Source: JACDER01 sp963842575
GTDB taxonomy: Bacteria; Actinomycetota; Thermoleophilia; Gaiellales; Gaiellaceae
Length of the DNA stretch: 64,000 nucleotides
Reading direction: 5' to 3'
Assembly: GCA_963842575.1 (NCBI GenBank)
Contig: CAWJGS010000006.1
Span: 62,001 to 126,000 of the forward strand
In this document: piece by piece, positions 40,572 to 49,083 of the stretch
How positions within the stretch are numbered: position 1 is the first letter of the stretch
How the letters are laid out: each line of letters opens with the position of its first letter
Program-made: the position numbers and the translations under genes
Notes under the pieces: generated by a model
Told to the model about the DNA's origin: nothing
The model's database searches: none
The model's input: only the letters and a program-made list of their open reading frames with translations

Positions 40572-42521
40572 ATGGCGCCACGTTTGAGGTTTCGACCTCT
40601 TCTAGTCGGTGTGCCAGCTCTCGTGGCGCTCTCAGGAGCCTCAGTGGCGTTGGCTGCGAGCCCCACACAAGAGCTGGCGAACCGTTACGCGCCGATCATG
40701 GAGCTTGCTGATCAGGCGAAGCCGTGCACGAGGGGCGAGCCCTGGCGACCGGTTCCCGTCGACATCGTCCTCGGGAATCCGGACATCTTGCTCAAAGGCC
40801 CTGGCCGGGGGCACCCCGTCGTCAAGCGAGCGCCAACGGCAGCCGACCTGTTCGACAAGGGCGTCAGGTATTTCCTCAACTTTCCAGGCAACCCCAACGT
40901 CCCTCGATGCACGTTTGATCGAGACGGCAAACGATTTGCCCGTGGCCGGCCCTCTGTCGCCTACGCCCGCATCTTCGCCCAGCCCGACCAGCGCCGGCTC
41001 GCCCTCCAGTACTGGTTCTTCTACTACTTCAACGACTACAACGACAAACACGAGGCTGACTGGGAAGGAATCCAGCTCGTCTTCGGCGTCGGCACCGTCG
41101 AGGACGCTCTGAAGACGCCGCCGGAGTCGGTCGCCTACGCACAGCACGAGGGTGGCGAACGTGCGGACTGGGACAACGACAAGGTGGAGAAGGTCGGGAC
41201 GCGCCCGCTCGTCTTTTCGGCGGTCGGATCCCACGCGAGCTATTACTCGGCGGGCCTGTGGCTCGGTACGAGTGCGACTCAAGGCTTCGGCTGCGACGAC
41301 ACCCGGGGGCCTAATCACGAGTTACCGCTGCGCGCCGTCGTGATCCCCTCGCGCGTGGAGTCCAAGACGAGCCCCGATGCATGGCTGAACTTCAGGGGTC
41401 GCTGGGGTCAGAAACTCCCGGGTGCGAACAACGGTCCGACCGGACCCAACATGAAGCCGAGGTGGGCTACTCCGTTCGAGTGGCAGGACGAGGTTCGCAC
41501 CAGGAGCTTGTCCCTGCCGGGCGGGCAGGTGCTCGGCCAAAGCATCAGCGGAGCGTTCTGCGGAACGGTCGCGGCGCTCTCCTCGGTTCTCAACTACTTC
41601 TACAACTCGCCGCGCTGGACACTCTTAACCCTCGTCCTCGTCCTCGCGAGCATCCTCGCTTTCGTGATCTGGCTCTCCCGACGCTCGACCTGGTCACTGG
41701 CGTCCGACCTTCCGATTCGGGCGGCTCGCACGATCGGCCAGATCTTGCACACCTCAGGGAGGATCTACTGGCGACGAAGATGGCTCTTCATCGGCGTCGG
41801 CCTGCTCGCGGTGTTCGTCTTTTACGCGGTCACGGGCATCGAGAAGCTCATACAGCTCGCCTTCTCGCCACTCGGCAACGTCACGCTAAGACTGGGGGCG
41901 ACGGCCTTCGCGGCGCTTGCCGTCAACGCCGCCGTCGCGATCGCACTGGATCGCCTCGACAGGGACCGGAAGGTCACGGTGCCCGAAACCTATTGGCTCG
42001 CTCTGAGGAGAGGATTTTCCCTCGTCGGCGCGTCCGTGCTCGAATTGATCGTGCTCTTGCTTATCGTCGTCGTCGTCGTCGGAATCCCCATTCTCCTGAG
42101 TCAGCTCGTAGAGGAGCTCGGGCTCGCAGTCCTCGCGGTTCTTATCGTCATCGCAGTTTGGTGGCTCGCTCGCGCGTGGGTGGGCTGGGCGCTCACCTCA
42201 CAACAGGTGTGCCTCGACGGATCCTCGCCTGTCGGCGTCATCCGCAACTCGCCGACGCTCGCTGAGGGCAACTGGTGGCGCTCGGCGATCTTGCTCGTGG
42301 CTCTCTACGTGATCGGTATCTCCTCTGGACCGATCATCGGCTTCGTTCTCCTCTTTGCGACCCCACTCGAGCCGAGATGGATCGACCTCATCGGCTCGGC
42401 TATCTACGTGCTCGTACTCCCGTTCGTCGCGATCTCCGCAACACTGCTGTTCTTCGACCTCAAGGTGCGTCGCGAGAGAGCAGCAGAGAAAGTCCCTGAT
42501 GCGGCGCTGAGCACGGCGTGA
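40572..42521 (+). CDS. Vps62-like domain protein with C-terminal membrane domain (paralog 2)
   Basis: A 649-residue paralog of the gene at 1279. The signal peptide ends near VALAAS. The Vps62-like extracellular domain has LALQYWFFYYFNDYNDKHEA, DWEGIQLVF, AQHEGGERADWDNDK, a GSHASYY motif and GCDDTRGPN. A transmembrane helix at about 348-368 is followed by a membrane domain that starts ARTIGQILHTSGRIYWRRRW and has about six helices. Compared with paralog 1, the GDW core is kept as ADW. The start is the ATG at 40572. It sits directly upstream of the glycan operon, in the same direction, 38 nt away. Confidence 0.7.
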   Translation: MAPRLRFRPLLVGVPALVALSGASVALAASPTQELANRYAPIMELADQAKPCTRGEPWRPVPVDIVLGNPDILLKGPGRGHPVVKRAPTAADLFDKGVRYFLNFPGNPNVPRCTFDRDGKRFARGRPSVAYARIFAQPDQRRLALQYWFFYYFNDYNDKHEADWEGIQLVFGVGTVEDALKTPPESVAYAQHEGGERADWDNDKVEKVGTRPLVFSAVGSHASYYSAGLWLGTSATQGFGCDDTRGPNHELPLRAVVIPSRVESKTSPDAWLNFRGRWGQKLPGANNGPTGPNMKPRWATPFEWQDEVRTRSLSLPGGQVLGQSISGAFCGTVAALSSVLNYFYNSPRWTLLTLVLVLASILAFVIWLSRRSTWSLASDLPIRAARTIGQILHTSGRIYWRRRWLFIGVGLLAVFVFYAVTGIEKLIQLAFSPLGNVTLRLGATAFAALAVNAAVAIALDRLDRDRKVTVPETYWLALRRGFSLVGASVLELIVLLLIVVVVVGIPILLSQLVEELGLAVLAVLIVIAVWWLARAWVGWALTSQQVCLDGSSPVGVIRNSPTLAEGNWWRSAILLVALYVIGISSGPIIGFVLLFATPLEPRWIDLIGSAIYVLVLPFVAISATLLFFDLKVRRERAAEKVPDAALSTA

Positions 42522-42559
42522 TCGAAGGGCTGTCTGAAGCGGCGGAGTAGGCTGCGCCG

Positions 42560-43633
42560 ATGCGCGTCCTATACGGGGTCGTGGGCGAAGGGCTCGGCCA
42601 TGCGACGCGTTCACGGGTGGTTGCCGAGCGCCTGCTCGAGCGGCGGGACGAGGTCAAGATGGTCGCGTCCGGGCAGGCGTTGCCGTACCTTCAGCAGTAC
42701 CTCCCGGACGTGGAGGAGATCTGGGGCACGAGCTTCGTCCTCGAACAGGGCGAGGTGAAGCGCTGGAAGACCTTTTCGAGCAATGTGCGCGGCGGCGCGA
42801 AGCGCGTCCCGCGGTCCTGGTCGACGGGGGCGGCGATAGCCCGCGCGTACGCGCCGGACCTCGTGCTCACAGACTTCGACGCGTTCTCGTACCTCTACGC
42901 CAAGACGTTCCGGAAGCCCGTGATAAGCATCGGCAACATGGACATGGTCGGGCGCTGCAAACACGACGCCGAGATCCTGCGCGGCCTCCGGCCGGACTAC
43001 GTCACCGCCCGCACTTACGTCAACACCAAGCTCCCGCGCGCCGACCACTACATCATCGCGACGCTCTTCCGCCCTCGGGTGCGCCTGCGGCGCACGACGC
43101 TCGCACCGCCGCTCCTCAGGCCTGAGATCTTCGAGGTGCGGCCCGAACGCGGCGACCATTTGCTCGTCTACGGGAGGATCGGCGACGCGGCGATCGCCGC
43201 CCTCGATGCGAGTGGCCTCCCCTGTCTGATCTACGGGGCCCGGGATGGCCTGACCGAGGATGCGCGGGAGGGGAGCCTGGTCTACCGCCCGTTCTCGAAC
43301 GAAGGGTTCATCGACGACCTCCGCCGCGCGCGGGGGGTCGTCGCCGCGGCCGGCCACTCGCTGATGAGCGAGGCGGTGTACCTGCACAAGCCGATGCTCG
43401 CGCTGCCCCTGGCCGGCCAGTTCGAGCAGGGGATGAACGCGCGCTATCTCGAGCGCATGCACTACGGCACCTGGGCGACGAACCTCGACGAGCCTGCGCT
43501 CGAGCGCTTCCTCGAGCGCGAGCCGCTTCACGAGCTCGCGCTCGCGGAGTACGAACAGAACGGCAATGTCGAGACGCTGCGAACGATCGAGCAAGTGATC
43601 GAAGACGTCATGGCCGGCCGGAGGCGCTGGTGA
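42560..43633 (+). CDS. UDP-sugar glycosyltransferase (MurG/GT28-like)
   Basis: A 357-residue GT-B enzyme. MRVLYGVVGEGLGHATRSRV is the typical N-terminal glycine loop of the MJ1255/VC2487-type transferases. The C-lobe has LLVYGRIGDAAIAALDASGL, RRARGVVAAAGHSLMSEAVY and LHKPMLALPLAGQFEQGMNA, the UDP-sugar site. No transmembrane helices are evident; it is likely peripheral at the membrane. The stop overlaps the next GTG by 4 nt. With the polysaccharide deacetylase two genes on, it probably builds a lipid-linked or surface amino-sugar glycan. Confidence 0.85.
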   Translation: MRVLYGVVGEGLGHATRSRVVAERLLERRDEVKMVASGQALPYLQQYLPDVEEIWGTSFVLEQGEVKRWKTFSSNVRGGAKRVPRSWSTGAAIARAYAPDLVLTDFDAFSYLYAKTFRKPVISIGNMDMVGRCKHDAEILRGLRPDYVTARTYVNTKLPRADHYIIATLFRPRVRLRRTTLAPPLLRPEIFEVRPERGDHLLVYGRIGDAAIAALDASGLPCLIYGARDGLTEDAREGSLVYRPFSNEGFIDDLRRARGVVAAAGHSLMSEAVYLHKPMLALPLAGQFEQGMNARYLERMHYGTWATNLDEPALERFLEREPLHELALAEYEQNGNVETLRTIEQVIEDVMAGRRRW

Positions 43634-44337
43634 ACGAGGTCGACATCGGAAGGACGCTCCTCCTGTTTGCCTGGGCGTTCGGCCTCGCGGCGATCGAGAT
43701 CGAGATCGAGGGCGGCCGCGGCTGGGCCGAGAACCTCCCGACCTGGTTTCGCAAGCGTGGGCCGGTCGGGCGACTGTACGGGACCGTGATGGGCAACCGG
43801 CCGCTCACCGGGTACCACGTCTACGCGTTCACGATCCCCATGCTCCTGCTCCACCTGCCGTTCGTCGCGGGTGTCCACTGGACCCTGGCGCGGGAGCTGA
43901 TCGTCCTCGCAACGTACTTCTCCCTGGCGGTCGTCTGGGACTATCTGTGGTTCGTGCTCAATCCCGCGTACACGGTGAGGCGTTTTCGCCGCGGGGCCGT
44001 CTGGTGGTTCGAGGTTCCGTGGATCTGGCGGTTCCCGATCGACTACTACCTCGGGATCGCCCTCTCGGTCGTCCTGGCCGCCCTGGCGACATGGGCGGCC
44101 GGCGACGCGGAGCCGCTCCGTCGCCAGCTGTGGTTCCTCGCGGGTCTTGCCGTCCTGGTCGCGCTCACGGTGCTCGTCGCTCCGCTGTACCACGGCTGGT
44201 ACCGGCGGATGCGGCGCGCGGGCGCCGACGACCGCGCGGTGACGCCGATGTATCCGCCGCCCGAGCCCGATGCGGTCTGGAACGGCGGGCCGCCGGACCT
44301 GCACGCGCTCGAGACGGAGACGGAGGCGAAGCGATGA
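43630..44337 (+). CDS. Integral membrane protein of the glycan operon
   Basis: A 235-residue protein with about five transmembrane helices. Segments include TLLLFAWAFGLAAIEIEIE, YAFTIPMLLLHLPFVAGVHW, LIVLATYFSLAVVWDYLWFV and IDYYLGIALSVVLAALATWA. An interfacial motif NPAYTVRRFRRGAVWWFEVP lies between helices. The C-terminus is cytoplasmic and Pro-rich. No family is recognised. It overlaps its neighbours at both ends (GTGA, ATGA), so it works with the glycosyltransferase and deacetylase, perhaps in export or lipid-carrier handling. Confidence 0.7.
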   Translation: MNEVDIGRTLLLFAWAFGLAAIEIEIEGGRGWAENLPTWFRKRGPVGRLYGTVMGNRPLTGYHVYAFTIPMLLLHLPFVAGVHWTLARELIVLATYFSLAVVWDYLWFVLNPAYTVRRFRRGAVWWFEVPWIWRFPIDYYLGIALSVVLAALATWAAGDAEPLRRQLWFLAGLAVLVALTVLVAPLYHGWYRRMRRAGADDRAVTPMYPPPEPDAVWNGGPPDLHALETETEAKR

Positions 44338-45068
44338 AGAAGTGGCCGTTCGTCGCCGCGGGCCTGGCCGGCGCCGGCTGGGCGTACTACAACGGACAGG
44401 CGCCGAAGCCGCAGGGCTTCGGGAAGACCTTCGTCGGCACCCCCGGCCGCGGCAACCTCCTCGCGCTGACCTACGACGACGGTCCGAACACCGCGTGGAC
44501 CCCGGCGCTGCTGGACCTGCTCGACCGGCACGGCGCCAAGGCCACGTTCTTCACAATCGGGCACTACGCGGAGGAGCAGCCGGAGCTCCTGCGGGAGGTG
44601 GCGGAGCGCGGCCACGCGATCGGAAACCACACCTATTCGCACGTGACCATGGCGCTTCACACCGACGCCACGATCAGGGAGGAGCTGCGTAAGACGACGG
44701 CCGCGATCGAAGCCGCAGGCGTCGAGATGGCGCGCCCGCTCGGTCGGCGTCTCATGCGGCCGCCCTACGGCCGCCGGCGGCCGGGGACGCTGCGGGTGCT
44801 GCGCGAGGAGGGGTATATCCCAATCACGTGGTCGGTCACGCTGTGGGACTGGAGCAAGCGGGTGACGACGGACAAGATCATGCGCAAGGCCGAGCGGCAG
44901 CTGCGCGGCGGCGACGTGATCCTGCTCCACGACGGCAGCAACACCCACATGGGCTACGACCGACACTGTTCCGTCGAGGCAACTGCGCGGATCCTCGAGC
45001 GCTGGAACGACTACGACTTCGTGACGGTCCCCGAGATGATCGAGCGGACGGGGTTCACGTACCCGTAG
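44334..45068 (+). CDS. Polysaccharide deacetylase (NodB homology domain)
   Basis: A 244-residue carbohydrate esterase family 4 enzyme with an N-terminal anchor segment (FVAAGLAGAGWAYYNG). Motif 1 is LALTYDDGPN (catalytic and metal Asp), motif 2 GHAIGNHTYSHV (HxxxH zinc ligands), motif 3 LMRPPYGRRRP, then WSVTLWDWSKR and motif 5 VILLHDGSN. All CE4 catalytic elements are present. It removes N-acetyl groups from a GlcNAc-type polymer on the outside of the membrane. The start is the ATG at 44334, overlapping the upstream stop. Confidence 0.92.
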   Translation: MKKWPFVAAGLAGAGWAYYNGQAPKPQGFGKTFVGTPGRGNLLALTYDDGPNTAWTPALLDLLDRHGAKATFFTIGHYAEEQPELLREVAERGHAIGNHTYSHVTMALHTDATIREELRKTTAAIEAAGVEMARPLGRRLMRPPYGRRRPGTLRVLREEGYIPITWSVTLWDWSKRVTTDKIMRKAERQLRGGDVILLHDGSNTHMGYDRHCSVEATARILERWNDYDFVTVPEMIERTGFTYP

Positions 45069-45891
45069 GCGAGGCTTCCTCGGCGTGGTCGGGTGCCCCG
45101 CCGATCAGGTCCGAGAAGGCGCGCTCGAAGCGGCCCCACCGACCCTCCGTGAAGCGGTACGTGCTTCGCTCGAGCTTGCGCGCGCGGCGCTCCGCCGCAT
45201 GCCCGCTCCCCTTGCGTGGGCTGTAGAACCAGCGGGCCCACGGCGAGCCGGGCTTGGCCAGCCGGCAGGCCGAGATGATCCCGACCGGCAGGAAGACGAA
45301 CCCCATGACGGCAAGGAACGGTTTCTTCTTCAGGAGCACGATGATCGCGACGGCGAGGCTGATCATCAGGATGATCCACAGGTTCACGCGGTACTGGCTG
45401 TTCTCGACGACCCAGTCGGAGGCGTTGTTGTTCTTCGGTTTCGCCTCGCCGGCGTTCGTGAACGGGGAGGCCATGACCAGCACCGCTCCGGCGCCGGCTG
45501 CTCCGAGCAGGATCGCGTCGATCGACGTTCGTCCCTCCTCGGACCAGTAGACGTCCTTCAGGTGGAAGATCATCGCGAACTCGTCGAGCGTCAGCGCGAG
45601 CCCCGCGCCGAAGAGGATGGCGGAGGCGTTGTAGACGCTCTCCTCGTAGTTGAACTGCGTGAACGAGAGCAGCCCGCCGATTCCCATGAGGATCACGCCG
45701 ATCACGACGTGGTGGACGTGCACGCCCCCGCTCGAGGCGCTCCCCCAGCCGCGCTTGCGGGCGAGTCGCGTGTACAGGCGCGTGAGCGCGAACGTGATCA
45801 GGAACGCGAGGAAGAGGATGAGCAGCGGCTCCTTGTTGTCGTTGTAGATGTGCGTCTCGTAGCCGGGAATGAACCGGAACAGGTCCCCCAC
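45055..45891 (-). CDS. Multi-pass membrane protein
   Basis: A 278-residue protein with about seven helices. Segments include LLILFLAFLITFALTRLYTR, VHVHHVVIGVILMGIGGLLS, NASAILFGAGLALTLDEFAM, AILLGAAGAGAVLVMASPF and IILMISLAVAIIVLLKKKPF. The buried motif VHVHH and the helix-embedded LDEFAM could bind metal. The C-terminus is a basic cytoplasmic tail. Proteins of this kind are conserved in actinobacteria but uncharacterised. The 3' end overlaps the convergent deacetylase by 14 nt. Confidence 0.7.
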   Translation of the reverse strand: MGDLFRFIPGYETHIYNDNKEPLLILFLAFLITFALTRLYTRLARKRGWGSASSGGVHVHHVVIGVILMGIGGLLSFTQFNYEESVYNASAILFGAGLALTLDEFAMIFHLKDVYWSEEGRTSIDAILLGAAGAGAVLVMASPFTNAGEAKPKNNNASDWVVENSQYRVNLWIILMISLAVAIIVLLKKKPFLAVMGFVFLPVGIISACRLAKPGSPWARWFYSPRKGSGHAAERRARKLERSTYRFTEGRWGRFERAFSDLIGGAPDHAEEASPTGT

Positions 45892-45980
45892 GTCAGTACT
45901 CCTCCTTCTGCGCCGCAGTTCGCGCAGCGGCAGTTCGCGGCGCGGAGGAACTCGGCGACCTCGTACAGGACTGCCCGGCG

Positions 45981-46640
45981 CTACGTCGGCCCGGCCGACG
46001 ATCTCACACGGTCTTCGCCATGGTGAGGCGGAGCTCTCGCGCTCGATCCTCGCGAACGCCTTGACCGTCTCGGCTCGACGATCTTTTTCACGACCCAGCG
46101 GTGCTTGCCGATCTTGCGGTCTCGGATGAATCCGAGCTTCTCGTAGCTTGACAGAGCACCGTTGAAGAGGAAGCCGGCGGGCACCGAACCGGCGTCCTCC
46201 GGGTATCCCTCGACCGTTCCCCCACCGAGGCCCGCGATGAGATCGAGCGCACCGGCGAGCGCCGCGGCGGCCACGCCCTGGCGCCGGTGCCCCTTCCCGA
46301 CGTAGTTACACGCGATCCGCCAGTCCGGCGAGGTCGTCCGACTCTTTTCGTACGCCGCGCGGCTCTTGATCCGCGGCAGCTCGTCGGGTGCGCCGAACTG
46401 GCACCAGCCCACGCAGTCGTCGCCGGCGAAAACGAGCGCCGCATGGGTCGTCCCTGCCCGAACACGCTCGAGCTTCCGCTCGCGGTTCAGAGCCCGCGTG
46501 GTTTCCTTGCCAACGCCCTCGGGGTGGAACCCCATGCACCAGCAGCCGCCGAAAACGCCGTTGTTGCGCTCCACCAACGCGGCGAACGCCGGCCACGTCG
46601 ATTCATCGAGAGCCTTGACCGTGTAGTCGTGCCCGACCAT
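45981..46640 (-). CDS. GNAT-family N-acetyltransferase
   Basis: A 219-residue acetyltransferase. The fold core runs from LVERNNGVFGGCWCMGFHPE through ALVFAGDDCVGWCQFGAPDE and IACNYVGKGHRRQGVAAAAL (the acetyl-CoA P-loop, here KGHRRQGVA), to FLFNGALSSYEKLGFIRDRK. The start is the ATG at 46640, after which the domain begins. The last 35 residues after VVKKIVEPRR are an Arg/Ser-rich tail without fold character, so the native stop may lie earlier and have been lost by a frame change. The substrate is unknown. Confidence 0.78.
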   Translation of the reverse strand: MVGHDYTVKALDESTWPAFAALVERNNGVFGGCWCMGFHPEGVGKETTRALNRERKLERVRAGTTHAALVFAGDDCVGWCQFGAPDELPRIKSRAAYEKSRTTSPDWRIACNYVGKGHRRQGVAAAALAGALDLIAGLGGGTVEGYPEDAGSVPAGFLFNGALSSYEKLGFIRDRKIGKHRWVVKKIVEPRRSRRSRGSSARAPPHHGEDRVRSSAGPT

Positions 46641-46732
46641 GAACGCCAGCCTAGTTGGGAGGCCCGTCGGGGAGCTCTGCACGCTCGATTCCGCCGGACT
46701 AGAGTGCTCGCAACCAACGAGGAGGTCTCGAG

Positions 46733-47017
46733 ATGGCAATCGCACGCGTAGTGACGTTCGACGGCGTGAGCAAGGACCGCATGCAGCAGATGAAGGGCGA
46801 GATGGAGAGCGGACAGCCGCCGGAAGGGCTGAACGCGACCGAGGTCGTCATCCTCCACGACCCCGACACCGAGAAGTCGATGGCGGTCGTTTTCTTCGAC
46901 ACGGAGGAGGACTACCAGCGCGGGGACGAGATCCTCGGCTCGATGCCGACCGACGACACGCCGGGCACCCGGACGGGCGTCCAGAAGTACGACGTCGCAA
47001 TCCGCATGACGCCGTAG
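46733..47017 (+). CDS. Small dimeric alpha/beta-barrel (ABM-like) protein
   Basis: A 94-residue protein beginning MAIARVVTFDGVSKDRMQQM, with TEVVILHDPDTEKSMAVVFF and DTEEDYQRGDEILGSMP. The strand-helix-strand order and length match the ABM/ferredoxin-like dimeric barrels common in actinobacteria. AGGAGG sits 7 nt before the ATG. The stop is 3 nt from the TTG of the third Vps62-like gene, so the two are probably co-transcribed. Confidence 0.7.
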   Translation: MAIARVVTFDGVSKDRMQQMKGEMESGQPPEGLNATEVVILHDPDTEKSMAVVFFDTEEDYQRGDEILGSMPTDDTPGTRTGVQKYDVAIRMTP

Positions 47018-47020
47018 GTA

Positions 47021-48908
47021 TTGCGGCTCCACGCGTGCGCAGCGGCGCTGGGCCTGGTCACGGTCGGCCTCGCCGCTGCGCCCGCGTTCGGCGCCACGTC
47101 GCCTGAACAGGAGCTGGCCGACCGGTACGCCCCGATCCTCGCTTTCCAGGAGCAGGCCGTGGAATGCGGGGACGGGGAGCCGTACCGGCCGATCTCGGTC
47201 GACGACGTCCTCGGGAATCCCGATGTGACCCTGCACGGCCCGGACGGGGTCGTGAAGACGGGGCCGACCGCAGCCGATCTGTACGGCAAGCCCGACGGCT
47301 ACTACCTCGACTTCCCGGGAAACCCGCTCGACCCCGCGTGTAGCTACGAGGAGCTCGGGCGGCGCTGGAACGGCGATCGCAAGCCTGTCGACTACGCGCA
47401 CATCGCGCACGAGCCCGGCCGGCCGGACACGCTCGCGCTCCAGTACTGGTTCTACTACGTCTTCAACGACTGGAACAACAAGCACGAGAGCGACTGGGAG
47501 ATGATCCAGCTCGTCTTCCACGCCGCCGACGCGGCGGCCGCGCTCGAGACGCATCCGTACGAAGTCGCGTTCTCCCAGCACGAGGGCGGGGAGCGGGCGG
47601 CCTGGGAAGACACGAAGCTCCAGAAAGACGGGACTCATCCGATCGCGTATCCGGGCGGCGGCTCGCACGCGAACTACTACTCCACGGCGATCTGGATGGG
47701 ACGGAGCGCGCAGGAGGGATTCGGCTGCGACGACACGAGCCCGCCGAGCGTCCGCGTCCAGCCGACGCCGATCCTCGTTCCGACGGGCGTGGATGCGCCG
47801 ACCGACTCGTACGCCTGGCTCAGGTTCGGCGGCCGCTGGGGTCAGAAGGAGGCCGGGTTCAACAACGGGCCGACGGGGCCGTCGACCAAGCCCCAGTGGC
47901 TGCGCCCGATCGAGTGGCAGGAGCAGTCGCAGCGCGACTCGAGCGTGCAGATCCCGGCTCTCCACTACTTCGGCCCCAACGTGACCGACTTCTTCTGCGG
48001 AGCCGTCGCGGCGGGCTCGAACGCGCTCATCTTCTTCCAGCAGAACCCGCTGCTAGCACTCGCGATCCTGGCGGGAATCGTGGGGCTGGTGGCGCTCCTT
48101 CTCACGCGTACGCGCTGGTCACCGGTCCTGACGGAACCCATCGAGACCGAGCGGACGATCGGCCAGATCCTCCGCGCCGCATTCCGTATCTACCGGGCCC
48201 ATCGGCGCCTCTTCATCGGGATCGGGATCATCTCGCTCCCCGTCGGCGTGTTCTTCGTCGGTGTGGAGGCCTTGCTGTTCGAGGACTTGCTCGGCCTCGC
48301 GCGCCTGACCGGCGAGAACAGTGCCGGGGGAGACCTCGTCGGAGTCGGGGTCGGCGGTTTTGGCGCGCTCATCGGCGCCGCGATCGTCGTCGGAACCACG
48401 GCGACCGCCGTTTCGTCGATGGCACATGGGCGAGGTCCCGCGCGTGCGGGACGTCTACCGGGCCGTATGGGCGCGGTTCTGGCTGCTGCTCTCCGCGGTT
48501 GTTCGGGCGGGACTGACGGTCGTCGTGCTCACCCTGACGGTTGTCGGAATCCCTGTCGCGATCGAGCGCAGCGTCCGCTGGGCGCTCGTCCCGCAGGTGT
48601 GCCTGCTCGGCGACCGGGACGAAGGACCGCTCCGCCAGAGCGTGCGCGTCACGCACGGAAACTGGTGGCGAACCTTCGCCTTGACGTCCGTCATGAACCT
48701 CCCGGCCGTCACGCTGGCGCTGCTGGTAGGCACCGCCGTCCTCCTGCTCATCCCGGCCGCCCCGATCTATGTGGTGGCGCTGACGAGCTCGTGCGTGTTC
48801 GCCTTCACCTACCCGTACGTCGGGATCGCGACGACGCTTCTCTACTACGACCTGCTGCAGAGCCGACCCGCGGACGAGCCGAGCCTGCAGCCGGCCCCAG
48901 TATCCTGA
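47021..48908 (+). pseudogene. Vps62-like domain protein with C-terminal membrane domain (paralog 3), frameshifted
   Basis: The TTG start gives a signal peptide (ACAAALGLVTVGLAAAPAFG) and the same Vps62-like domain as the other two paralogs: LALQYWFYYVFNDWNNKHES, DWEMIQLVF, QHEGGERAAWED and GSHANYY. A transmembrane helix and the membrane domain (GQILRAAFRIYRAHRRLFIG) follow. At 48428-48430 a run of three G is one too many: the frame leaves at MAHG and the neighbouring frame carries on as EVPRVRDVYRAVWARFWLLL, to the stop at 48908. Removing one G gives about 629 residues, in line with 642 and 649 for the others. It may be a true mutation or a consensus error. Confidence 0.68.
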
Positions 48909-48915
48909 GGCGAAG

Positions 48916-48988
48916 GGGCGGTTAGCTCAGCTGGGAGAGCGCCTGCCTTACAAGCAGGAGGTCGCTGGTTCGAACCCGGCACCGCCCA
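48916..48988 (+). tRNA. tRNA-Val (anticodon UAC), integration target
   Basis: Acceptor GGGCGGT/ACCGCCC, D-arm GCTC..GAGC, anticodon stem CCTGC/GCAGG with loop CTTACAA, and T-arm CTGG-TTCGAAC-CCGG. CCA is not encoded. From position 48946 to the end its sequence is repeated perfectly at 50866. Confidence 0.95.
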
Positions 48989-48989
48989 T
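48946..48989 (+). repeat. Left att-like direct repeat (3' end of tRNA-Val)
   Basis: These 44 bp, from the anticodon loop to one base past the acceptor stem, are identical to 50866-50909, exactly 1920 bp downstream. This is how tRNA-targeting integrative elements leave their attachment sites. The interval carries no integrase. Confidence 0.7.
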
Positions 48990-49083
48990 TACGAGCTCCG
49001 AAAAGTGGCCCTACCGAAGAGCGGCGCCTGAGTCGTGACGAGAAGGCGCCGAAGGGCAGTGAGCGAGATCGTCCGCAAGCCAC

